DNA from: a virus
Length of the DNA: 54,372 nt
Virus record (IMG/VR): IMGVR_UViG_3300042691_035573
Span: 1-54,372 of that record
Direction: 5' to 3' (one strand)
The notes below the pieces were generated by a model, which saw only the letters and a list, made by a program, of their open reading frames with translations, was not told where the DNA came from and searched no databases. The translations under genes were made by a program, and so were the position numbers. Shown in pieces: positions 47,052 to 54,372 of this stretch. Every line of letters begins with the position of its first letter. The stretch's first letter is position 1.

Positions 47052-48032
47052 TTATTGTAAATTTATAAAATTTTCTAAAACTTTTTGAGGAATTTTCAAT
47101 ATATAAGCAGCATTATCTTGAAATCCAAAACTCATTAAAATATCGTCGTTATGCACACACATCCCGACACAAAACTCAACATGCCCTTCCATAAAATTAA
47201 ATTCTTTAGAGGCATGTACAATATTAAAATTTTTATCCCAAAACATAAAACGATGTTTGTAAATAGCGTCTTTTCTTCCTACTTCACTGTTAAATAACTC
47301 AACTTCGTGAGTACATGAAACATAATAATTTCCTAAATTAATTACTTGGGACCCACCCCTTAGATCATTCGGTAATGGAATGCTTTGAGATAACGAAACT
47401 GTTTTTGAAGATTTAGAATTTACATCAATTTTTACAACTTCTGTCGGATTGCTCCATTTAACATAATGATATGGATTGTCTAACACAGGCATCCAATTTT
47501 TTTCACAATAAGAATTTGGATCGTTAGGGGGAGGTATTCTATCTCTTGAAATTTCTACTACTGAATTTTCTTCTACTACAATTTCACATAACTCCATTCG
47601 CCCTGTTCCAATAGTATCAAGGTCTCTTCGAACGCCGGATGTATAAAGTTTATTGTTCCATCTAAAAATTCTTGCATCTTCTAGCCCGACAAAATCCCAT
47701 TGCGGTTGATAGTTATCGAATTTGCTTGTGTCTATTTTATTGTATCTAGAAATATTTAAATTATTATCAAGTTCGTAATAATAATTAATAGTTCTTAAAT
47801 GCATATCATTTTCGGGGTGAACATATGTTAATGGCCCCCATGCATGTTGAAACAATTTTTTTTCAGAATGATAAAAGGTATAATTTACATGTCTAATAAT
47901 TCCTATTATTTTACCATTATCATTAAAGATGCTAGGGTTCATTAACCCAGTACCGTTTGTAAGTTCTGCAGGAATAACTAAAGGATAAATGCTGCCTCCG
48001 TTTGACAAGGCATACTGTGCTAAACAATTCAT
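47052..48032 (-). CDS. Five-bladed propeller glycosidase/phosphorylase-like protein (GH130-type)
   Basis: 326 residues. The motifs MNPSIF (31-36), GLEDARIF (116-123), EKNWMP (177-182), GGSQVI and EGHVEFCVGM are placed as in GH130/GH43-like five-bladed propellers, whose members phosphorolyse or hydrolyse mannosides and related sugars. Usual GH130 EDPR is EDAR here, so activity is uncertain; it might instead be a sugar-binding propeller. First gene of the glycan block, with a TAAATA element 27 bases upstream. Confidence 0.6.
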   Translation of the reverse strand: MNCLAQYALSNGGSIYPLVIPAELTNGTGLMNPSIFNDNGKIIGIIRHVNYTFYHSEKKLFQHAWGPLTYVHPENDMHLRTINYYYELDNNLNISRYNKIDTSKFDNYQPQWDFVGLEDARIFRWNNKLYTSGVRRDLDTIGTGRMELCEIVVEENSVVEISRDRIPPPNDPNSYCEKNWMPVLDNPYHYVKWSNPTEVVKIDVNSKSSKTVSLSQSIPLPNDLRGGSQVINLGNYYVSCTHEVELFNSEVGRKDAIYKHRFMFWDKNFNIVHASKEFNFMEGHVEFCVGMCVHNDDILMSFGFQDNAAYILKIPQKVLENFINLQ

Positions 48033-48059
48033 AAAATTTTATACTATTAAATTTAAATC

Positions 48060-48065
48060 TATTTA
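48060..48065 (-). promoter_or_regulatory. Candidate late promoter core (CTAAATA)
   Basis: Minus strand ACTAAATAG, 27 bases before the ATG at 48032. The leader is AT-only with no ribosome site. It could drive the whole leftward glycan operon. Confidence 0.4.
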
Positions 48066-48098
48066 GTAGGTGCAAAGGCAAGTATAAAATAATTTTGT

Positions 48099-49292
48099 TT
48101 AAAGTCCAAATTTTCCTTTATAAGCATTAAAATTTTGTAGTATTTCGGCGGCTGTCAATGCTCTATTAAAATGAGAATATTGATATATTTCAAAGTTCTG
48201 TGTTGATCCGCCTCTATCATAACCAATTCTATACATTTCTCCTGTTGTGCCGGAAATAGAATTAGTGTGCACCCCCGTAACAGTATCCCAAAGTACCCCA
48301 TTTAAATAATGTTTTATATTATTGTTTGCTCTATCTACTACAGTGGTTATATTTTGTATAGATCCAGCAGGTAACGTCGATACTGTTGATTGGTATGATT
48401 GTTGACTGCTATTATGATTTAAAAATATTGTTATCTGGCCTGTGCTAGGATAATTTAGTACCCAAAGATATCCTAGTAAATTAGTATCTCTTGCTTCTAC
48501 AATTACATTAGCACCATTATCTATCTGTTTAATCCAACAACTTAATGTAAAATTAGAAGTTCCCATCCTAAAAGGTGTTGTCGGGGTTACATCTAAAAAA
48601 GCAGTATTTACATTAGGGATAGTTATACTATTTGTATTATACGTAGGAGAACCGTTTATTGTAATGGTCTCATTTCCTGTTAAATCTAATATAGCCTGCG
48701 AACTAGACCGGGTACCTGCAACGAAAGGAGTTGCATAACTTTTTTGCTCAAGTTGAATATTTGTTATAAAAACAACTATTCCTGTATTATCATTATCAAA
48801 AAATAATTGTTCTAAAGTAGTTGTAGTTGCTAAAGTTTGAAATGTACCAACACAATACCTCCAACCATCTCCTAAACTTGTAACCGAAAAACTTCCGTTC
48901 CTAGTTACAGATTGACTTGAAAATGGTTGTATATAGGTCGTACTTTCAGGCCAGCCTGCATCAGAAAATTTCAAATACACATCATCAAGTAAATCGTTGC
49001 TGCTCCAGTATAAACAAGACAATGTATAGTATGTCGATGCATTCACAGATAAAGTTGAATTATAAAGAGTTGTCCTCGGATTATCATTTGCAATACCAGT
49101 TGTTTGCCAACCTCTATATGTTCCTCTATATGATCCAAGATACAAATCTTTAGTAGCAGTTGTTGCTGATAAATTAGATCCGAATAAATTTGTAGTAGAT
49201 TCGCCTATGAATGATTTTTTATTGTTTAGCAGATCAAAATTAAACAATAAAGAATTATCTATGATATAATTTAGTCCATTAGAAACGCTCAT
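48099..49292 (-). CDS. LamG/concanavalin-like tail adhesin, paralogue 1
   Basis: 397 residues. Opening LNYIIDNSLLFNFDLLNNKKSFIG, a carbohydrate-binding jelly-roll region (about 35-190), a bridging TRSSQAILDLTGNETITINGSPTYN, then a LamG-type lectin domain (NFTLSCWIKQID, YLNGVLWDTVTG, IYQYSHFNRALTAAEIL) and the end FNAYKGKFGL. Such modules bind glycans at the phage tail. One of four adjacent paralogues with the same plan. Its ATG overlaps the stop of the upstream paralogue by four bases. Confidence 0.75.
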   Translation of the reverse strand: MSVSNGLNYIIDNSLLFNFDLLNNKKSFIGESTTNLFGSNLSATTATKDLYLGSYRGTYRGWQTTGIANDNPRTTLYNSTLSVNASTYYTLSCLYWSSNDLLDDVYLKFSDAGWPESTTYIQPFSSQSVTRNGSFSVTSLGDGWRYCVGTFQTLATTTTLEQLFFDNDNTGIVVFITNIQLEQKSYATPFVAGTRSSSQAILDLTGNETITINGSPTYNTNSITIPNVNTAFLDVTPTTPFRMGTSNFTLSCWIKQIDNGANVIVEARDTNLLGYLWVLNYPSTGQITIFLNHNSSQQSYQSTVSTLPAGSIQNITTVVDRANNNIKHYLNGVLWDTVTGVHTNSISGTTGEMYRIGYDRGGSTQNFEIYQYSHFNRALTAAEILQNFNAYKGKFGL

Positions 49293-50527
49293 AATCCAAA
49301 TTTTCTTCTATGGGCATTAAAATTTTGAAGGATTTCAAGATCTGATAATACTCTATTATATTGATATGCTGAATATATATCCCCGTACCACATTCTAGAT
49401 CCGGCATAGTCATCACTTGCTGGTCCTCCAAAAATTACATTGTCACTTACTGCTGCTCCTAGTTGTCTCGACCCTGTTGCATCAATATTGCCATTTAAAT
49501 AAACTTTTATATTATTTGTAGTAATTGATCTGTCTACAGTAACAGCAATCATGTAAACATTATTAATACTAGTCAGTGTTGCTCCGCGTAGTGTCCAATC
49601 ACCGTCTGTAGTTCCGCTTGTTCCTGTTTTGGTATACTGATGAAACGCTGGATATCCTGCTTCTATCCCTACGGCTAAGTCTGCATTGTTTCCTATTTGA
49701 TTTAAAAATGCACTTTTCATATCTCCGCTTGTTGCAGTAGGCTTAACCCAAACTATTCGAGTATATTGGGTTAATGCACTACTACCGGTCATTGTAAGAT
49801 TTAATCTATCAGCACCACTAAAACTAAATGTACCATTACTATTATATGTTAAACTTGTTGCTGTTATTGTGTAATTTTTGGTTAGATCAAGAATTGCTGC
49901 TGTACTTGCCCGTGTACCTGCAACAAAAGGGCGAATTTCAGATGCCGTAGAGCCGAAAATAACTTGTGGATTTTTATAAAGAATATAGCCGCTACTAGCC
50001 AAATAACTACTACTACATGCTCCTGGATATAAGTACATATTAATTCCACCAGTTGCTGTTGCTTGTGTAGTAAAAGTAGCAGTTTGCCAAGTTCCTTTAA
50101 TATTATTAGGTGCTGTTACATTATTGCCAGCCCCGGAACCTGTATTTTCCATGTTTGCCAAATAGTTAAGCGTAATATAATTTGCTGCATCAGGGCTTAT
50201 GTAATAATCAAATGTAAAAGTTGCCCATTGTCCCGAAGTTAGTGTTGCGCTGTTTCCATGATAATGACAGCCTGTTAGACCTAAGTCATATCTATAAACT
50301 ATATCTTCTGGCTGGATTTCGTACCCTCCGAAAATTCCTCTAAAAACTCTTTTAAAAGTTCCAGTTCCTTGAACAGCAAATGTTACATTATCATTAGAGT
50401 CTGGTGTAGGAATTGCAAATTGGTTTGTAATCGGTTTGCCCTTCCACGAATTTTTAGTGTTGTACATATCAAAATACAATACTAATGAATTATCAATTAC
50501 AGGTGAGGTCCCATTTATAATACTCAT
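49289..50527 (-). CDS. LamG/concanavalin-like tail adhesin, paralogue 2
   Basis: 412 residues. Same plan as its neighbours: VIDNSLVLYFDMYNTKNSWKG, a jelly-roll carbohydrate-binding part (GTWQTATFTTQATATGG), the hinge TRASTAAILDLTKNYTITATSLTYN, a LamG part (TRIVWVKPTATSG, KVYLNGNIDATG, SAYQYNRVLSDLEIL) and the end FNAHRRKFGL. The hinge and last residues are nearly identical to paralogue 1, while the jelly-roll diverges. Four-base overlaps on both sides. Confidence 0.75.
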   Translation of the reverse strand: MSIINGTSPVIDNSLVLYFDMYNTKNSWKGKPITNQFAIPTPDSNDNVTFAVQGTGTFKRVFRGIFGGYEIQPEDIVYRYDLGLTGCHYHGNSATLTSGQWATFTFDYYISPDAANYITLNYLANMENTGSGAGNNVTAPNNIKGTWQTATFTTQATATGGINMYLYPGACSSSYLASSGYILYKNPQVIFGSTASEIRPFVAGTRASTAAILDLTKNYTITATSLTYNSNGTFSFSGADRLNLTMTGSSALTQYTRIVWVKPTATSGDMKSAFLNQIGNNADLAVGIEAGYPAFHQYTKTGTSGTTDGDWTLRGATLTSINNVYMIAVTVDRSITTNNIKVYLNGNIDATGSRQLGAAVSDNVIFGGPASDDYAGSRMWYGDIYSAYQYNRVLSDLEILQNFNAHRRKFGL

Positions 50528-52029
50528 AAACCAAATCTTCCTTTATGAGCATTAAAATTTCGAAGTATTTCTGTTGCGGTTAATGTTCGATTATAAATGC
50601 GTACCATAGGAACTTTGCCATCAAACCTATACCAATTTGCAGCATACCCGTCACCAACAGAAAAAGTGTAACCGGCATTTTCGTTAGTTTGTGCTCCTGC
50701 AAAAGAACTAGATGCAGTTTCTACACCATTGGTATAAATCTTCATAGTGGTATTAGTACCGTTATAACTAGTAGTAAAAGCCGCATGATACCAATTATTA
50801 GCAGCAAGGGTTGCTGAAGTTTGTATAGTTTGCTGAGCACCTCCTATACTGTTTGAAAAATATAATTTATTCCCGGCTTCTAACGCAAAATAAGGCAAAT
50901 ATCTTCCCATAAACATATTGTAAGCACTTGCGCTTCCGTTTGTACAATATATCCATGCTTCCCATGTTGCATTTTGACCAAACGTGTGTATGCTTGTATC
51001 TAACCTTTGATTTGCTCCACTAAAATTAAATGTACCATCACTATTATGAGTTACACTATTTGCTGTAATGGTATTATTACCTCCTAAATCAAATACAACT
51101 TGTGTATTTGCCCTAGTAGCATTACTATTTACATATTCCCTGCTTGACCCCGATCCTTGAAAAAGCATTATTTCTGATATATCAAATGCACTTTGTGCTG
51201 GCATATCTGTATTAAACCAATAGAAATATGTAGCACCTGATTGTGTAGTTGTAAAAGTGTGTTTAAATTGTTGCCAATTTTTTCTTAAAGTAAACTCTAC
51301 ATTATCAGTATTTCCGTTAGTCCATCTTTGCCAATTAGCACGTTTTCCAATAGCATTTGGAGTTGCTGCTCTATAATAAAATGTAGCAGTGTAAGTATTT
51401 GTTGCAGTTATTGAAGGTTCATTACCATATGCCATGCCATCGGTAACACCATCAGGTCTATACCAATGTATTCTTACACAATCATGATATCTTCCTTCTA
51501 CCCGAAATCCGTTAGGAATGATTTGTTTCATTATTCCAGAATTTGGTTCATGCGGAGATCCCCACCACATTGTCGGAAAACTAGTAGCATTAACAGACAC
51601 CCTAGTATCGTTATTTAAATTACTGTGTGCTGTGTCAAAAATTGTAGTGCTGTCTTGTGTATTGTTATGTGCGTGGAGACTAAATGTTGTATTGGACCAT
51701 TTTCTAACCAAATACATCGTCCCTGCGGTAACTCCGCCACCTGTTGTTTGTGGAGTAACTACATCATATGTTCTTAACGGATGATTTCCTGATGTTGTAA
51801 CAATATTACCGCTAACACTACTAATAGTACCTATTGAAAAATATGCATTGCTGTTATATTGATTTGTATTATATGTGCCCCAACCAGACCCGCTAGACGG
51901 ATACCCTGCTGTTGTTCCATTTGGCACAAGGTTAGTTAAAGGCGCACCGACGTATGATCTCGGATTACCTGCATCATAATAAAAAGTTAACCCATCTGTA
52001 ACAATAGCCGGTGAATATGTTATTGCCAT
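50524..52029 (-). CDS. LamG/concanavalin-like tail adhesin, paralogue 3 (longest)
   Basis: 501 residues. Opening AIVTDGLTFYYDAGNPRSYVGAPLTNLV. It has an extra beta-rich insert (about 50-150, with VVTPQTTGGGVTAGTMYLVRKW) absent from paralogues 1 and 2, then a carbohydrate-binding part (YTATFYYRAATPNAIG) and a LamG part (NATWEAWIYCTNGSA, KIYTNGVETASSS, VRIYNRTLTATEIL) ending FNAHKGRFGL. The insert resembles the accessory modules of gp15. Its ATG follows the previous stop with no gap. Confidence 0.75.
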   Translation of the reverse strand: MAITYSPAIVTDGLTFYYDAGNPRSYVGAPLTNLVPNGTTAGYPSSGSGWGTYNTNQYNSNAYFSIGTISSVSGNIVTTSGNHPLRTYDVVTPQTTGGGVTAGTMYLVRKWSNTTFSLHAHNNTQDSTTIFDTAHSNLNNDTRVSVNATSFPTMWWGSPHEPNSGIMKQIIPNGFRVEGRYHDCVRIHWYRPDGVTDGMAYGNEPSITATNTYTATFYYRAATPNAIGKRANWQRWTNGNTDNVEFTLRKNWQQFKHTFTTTQSGATYFYWFNTDMPAQSAFDISEIMLFQGSGSSREYVNSNATRANTQVVFDLGGNNTITANSVTHNSDGTFNFSGANQRLDTSIHTFGQNATWEAWIYCTNGSASAYNMFMGRYLPYFALEAGNKLYFSNSIGGAQQTIQTSATLAANNWYHAAFTTSYNGTNTTMKIYTNGVETASSSFAGAQTNENAGYTFSVGDGYAANWYRFDGKVPMVRIYNRTLTATEILRNFNAHKGRFGL

Positions 52030-53202
52030 TTATAATCCAAATCTTTGTTTTGATGCGTTATAATTTTGAAGAACATCTTCTAAATCGAACATACGACTAT
52101 ATGTTCTAACCACTGCTACACCGCCCGCATCAACAGTTCCTGCATAACCTCCCCCTATGCGAATTTCATTTGCTTTCGGAGGTAGTTGTCTTGCAGATTG
52201 TGAATATGATCCCGATGCAACTCCATTTAGATACCATTGTCCCGGAGACAAGTGCGGATTTAACACCAATACAACATGATTCCATGCGTTGTTTGTTAAT
52301 GCTCCGGAACTTCCGGAATCGTATGGATTGTAGGCTCGATAACAACTAATATCGTTAGCAGTCTCCCAAGTCATAGCAAGTTCTTGTTCATAACTTTGAT
52401 AAGTATTTCCGGCTTTTTCAAAAACAGTTCTTCTTGCGGCTTTAGTTTGATTATATAACCATAACTCAATTGTTGCACCGTATCTGTAATCTGTTTTTTG
52501 AGCGTCTGTAGTTGTACTAGACCAATACATCGAACTATTAAATCCAAAACATCTTGCTCCGCCTAATGTAGTAAAGTTAATAGTTCCGGTAGGAGAAAGA
52601 TGGATTTTATTTTCACTTAAATCGTACCATTTTCTAGTAGGATTTCCCATTGAATTAAAAGTAGTTGCAGATGAACTCTGTTCAAGTTGCAATCCATCCC
52701 ACCAAATCGTAGGTGAACCTCCTGCGTCAGGTCCGTCTAAACGTATTGCAATGCCAACAGTAGAAGCGTTTCCAAACGTAGTTGTAAAAGTAAATCTTTG
52801 CCAATTTGTTGTTATATTAATTGTTGTACTAGGAGCCTCAATATAAGTATTAGATGAATTTAATCCTAAAATAAAAAGTTGTCCTGTAGTTGCAATACTT
52901 GCTTTAGCATAAACACTTATAGTCCATGTTTGTGCATTTGCTGCCGGTGCAATATAAGTATTTGTTGTTGTTATGTGCGGATCAGCACCACTTACTACCA
53001 TTTTCAAAGGAATGCCGCCAACAGGACTATCTGTTACAGTGGTGTCTCTTGAAATGGTAGCGTTGTTGCCTCCAGAACCCGACCATCCAAAAATATCTAA
53101 AGGGCTCGGATGAACATTGGGACTCCAACTTGCAGGATTTCCAGCATCTACACTAAATGTTAATTGATCATCAATTGTTGAGTATCCTAATGCTGAAGCC
53201 AT
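52030..53202 (-). CDS. LamG/concanavalin-like tail adhesin, paralogue 4
   Basis: 390 residues. Opening YSTIDDQLTFSVDAGNPASW, a carbohydrate-binding part (TNTYIAPAANAQTWTISVYAKAS, RFTFTTTFGNASTVGIAIRLDG, WWDGLQLEQ), then a hinge (NPTRKWYDLSENKIHLSPTG) and a LamG part (YGATIELWLYNQTK, QWYLNGVASGS, VRTYSRMFDLEDVL) ending YNASKQRFGL. It is the most divergent of the four at the hinge. First of the array, one base after the small Cys protein. Confidence 0.75.
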   Translation of the reverse strand: MASALGYSTIDDQLTFSVDAGNPASWSPNVHPSPLDIFGWSGSGGNNATISRDTTVTDSPVGGIPLKMVVSGADPHITTTNTYIAPAANAQTWTISVYAKASIATTGQLFILGLNSSNTYIEAPSTTINITTNWQRFTFTTTFGNASTVGIAIRLDGPDAGGSPTIWWDGLQLEQSSSATTFNSMGNPTRKWYDLSENKIHLSPTGTINFTTLGGARCFGFNSSMYWSSTTTDAQKTDYRYGATIELWLYNQTKAARRTVFEKAGNTYQSYEQELAMTWETANDISCYRAYNPYDSGSSGALTNNAWNHVVLVLNPHLSPGQWYLNGVASGSYSQSARQLPPKANEIRIGGGYAGTVDAGGVAVVRTYSRMFDLEDVLQNYNASKQRFGL

Positions 53203-53445
53203 TTACCACAATCCTTTGGGGCAAGTTTCCGAAGTTTTTAAATTAGAAAATACTATACTTTTTCCTGTTATTGTACAAAGTTGAATTGTTTTTATAACTT
53301 CAATCGTTTCTTCAACACCTTCTGCATTTCTTCTAGTCTCTGATGTTACTTCATAATTTAAATAATCACTACAATTTATACAAATATTTTCTATATTTGT
53401 TTTTTCAATTAAAGTTTTATCTATTATTTGAATATCGTCATTCAT
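53203..53445 (-). CDS. Small unknown protein between fibre and adhesins
   Basis: 80 residues, four Cys (ICINCSDY, QLCTITG, ETCPKG), mostly beta and polar, ending ETCPKGLW. No family recognised. It overlaps the fibre gene upstream by eight bases and precedes the adhesin array, so it is probably co-expressed and may be an assembly or connecting protein for the fibres. Confidence 0.5.
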   Translation of the reverse strand: MNDDIQIIDKTLIEKTNIENICINCSDYLNYEVTSETRRNAEGVEETIEVIKTIQLCTITGKSIVFSNLKTSETCPKGLW

Positions 53446-54372
53446 AATTATTAAAATTTATTTTAATTTTATTAACATCGGTTTTTAACATATCTATCGT
53501 ATGTTGTTGTTCTTTTATTGCTTCAATTAATAAAGGAACTAATTTATCATATTTTATTGCTTTTACTCCGTTAAATCTAGTAGCAACAATTTCTGGTAGA
53601 ATTTTTTCAACTTCTTGAGCAATGGTTCCGACATCATGCTTTCTAACATAATACCCGTCTTCACCGCCTCTTGATTGTATATAATCATCTGTCCAATCGA
53701 AATATACTCCACGAAGTTGTTTAATTTTTTCAATAGGATCGGATATAAGTGTTATATTTTCTTTTAATCGTTCGTCTGAACTGTAATAAGCAGTAATTTC
53801 ATTTGCTGCTCTAATTTCTCCCAATGTTCCACTTGCTGCTGTACCTACTCCTAAAGATAGTACATAAGTCGAGGTAAACACTGTTAAACCACTACTTGAA
53901 ATAGCACTAGCAGTACTTATAGTAACAGGACCTTTTGTTTTTGCTATTCTTACTAACCCAGTGTCTAAAACTTCTATGCTCGAAACCCCAGATACATCGT
54001 TAACTGAGAAAATAGTTCCAGTGAATGTATCCGAAATACTAAACAATTGTCCGCTAGTACCGTGAACTTCAAATCTGTTTGTAGGTCCATTAATTCCTAT
54101 TCCAAAATTTCCTGTGCCAGGATTAACTGTAAAGGTGCTACTTGTATATAAATTTTCTTCTGTTGCAGACGTATTGTTTGAGTTTACAAAAGTTATAAAA
54201 TGGCTAGCATTAGTTGTTATAGCCGAAGTATCAACTGTTCCTCTAGTGCCTTGAATACCTTGACGCCCTTGAACTCCTTGGATACCTTGTGTACCTTGCA
54301 AGCCTTGTACGTTAGCACCTGATCCCTGTATACCTTGAGTTCCTTGAACGCCTTGCGGTCCTTGAATACCTT
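53438..54372 (-). CDS. Tail fibre with collagen-like stalk and S74 chaperone (5' part outside window)
   Basis: 311 codons are visible; the frame stays open to the window edge, so the start lies outside. The visible N-terminal part is collagen-like Gly-x-Gln repeats (GIQGPQGVQGTQGIQG). A beta-rich part follows (FGIGINGPTNRFEVHGTSGQLFSI). The C-terminus is an S74-type intramolecular chaperone: SDERLKENI with the Ser-Lys pair of the self-cleavage site, GVYFDWTDDY, VGTIAQEVEKILPEIV, KYDKLVPLLIEAIKEQ. Such chaperones fold trimeric fibres and then cut themselves off. Confidence 0.85.
   Translation of the reverse strand, partial: GIQGPQGVQGTQGIQGSGANVQGLQGTQGIQGVQGRQGIQGTRGTVDTSAITTNASHFITFVNSNNTSATEENLYTSSTFTVNPGTGNFGIGINGPTNRFEVHGTSGQLFSISDTFTGTIFSVNDVSGVSSIEVLDTGLVRIAKTKGPVTISTASAISSSGLTVFTSTYVLSLGVGTAASGTLGEIRAANEITAYYSSDERLKENITLISDPIEKIKQLRGVYFDWTDDYIQSRGGEDGYYVRKHDVGTIAQEVEKILPEIVATRFNGVKAIKYDKLVPLLIEAIKEQQHTIDMLKTDVNKIKINFNNYE
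54233..54372 (-). repeat. Collagen-like Gly-x-Gln repeat coding DNA
   Basis: The plus strand shows CCTTG/ACC-type nine-base periodicity coding Gly-x-Gln triplets on the minus strand, broken once by a SGANV interruption (about 54308-54325). It reaches the window edge. It forms a triple-helical fibre stalk. Confidence 0.8.

Noticed and set aside
54302-54372. A fibre start codon at 54301
   Set aside because: That codon is TTG (Leu) within the Gly-x-Gln repeats, and the frame stays open to the window edge, so the true start is outside.
54233-54372. CRISPR-like short tandem repeat
   Set aside because: The nine-base periodicity is continuous coding for collagen-like triplets, with no spacers.

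Overview
The window is a 54 kb piece of a large T4-like myovirus genome. It carries a nearly continuous set of T4-type genes: replicative helicase and primase (gp41, gp61), UvsW, UvsY, UvsX, gp32, both terminase subunits (gp17, gp16), gp4, a tail tube-like baseplate protein, gp19, gp18, gp1, gp13, gp14 and gp15. Most of it is AT-rich, and the gene neighbourhoods (uvsX - small acidic protein - uvsY - nucleotidyltransferase; a block of small conserved proteins before uvsW) resemble T4-like phages of marine and freshwater bacteria. ADP-heptose genes suggest a Gram-negative host. No tRNA, rRNA, CRISPR array or insertion sequence was seen. No gene-free stretch exceeds about 200 bases.

Layout. 1-960: a markedly GC-richer block with a SprT-like metallopeptidase and an odd G-rich/iteron spacer. 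1.0-4.5 kb: accessory genes (glycosyltransferase-like, nuclease-like, a 58-residue membrane protein, a methyltransferase and a YqgE/AlgH homologue). 4.5-8.3 kb: helicase, primase, a methyltransferase and a structural-type protein. 8.3-12 kb: a miniature DnaE-like protein next to an ADP-heptose pathway (kinase, nucleotidyltransferase, epimerase, HAD phosphatase, cupin). 12-20.1 kb: small conserved proteins, then recombination genes and gp32. 20.2-38.4 kb: packaging, head, neck and tail genes, mostly leftward, with gp14-gp15-Nudix rightward. 38.5-48.0 kb: glycosyltransferases, methyltransferases and a glycosidase-fold protein, several of them multi-domain. 48.1-54.4 kb: four tandem LamG-type adhesin paralogues and a collagen-like fibre ending in an S74 chaperone.

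How it fits together. The replication/recombination half is tightly packed, with many stop/start overlaps. The late half has candidate late promoters (core TAAATA) and three clear leftward intrinsic terminators. At seven or more late genes the TAAATA core lies only 5-7 bases from the ATG and there is no Shine-Dalgarno sequence. By T4 geometry those mRNAs would be leaderless or nearly so. gp18 and gp19 instead have 24-33 base leaders with strong ribosome sites.

The most unusual content is (i) a 191-residue protein that keeps the DnaE polymerase signature motifs in order; (ii) an ADP-heptose pathway combined with a GT9 (heptosyltransferase-family) enzyme that appears split across two adjacent genes; (iii) giant glycosyltransferase/methyltransferase/oxygenase fusions next to the fibre genes, suggesting phage-directed glycan building on virion or host surface; and (iv) the leaderless late gene architecture. 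All function calls come from reading motifs and from family knowledge; no database search was run.
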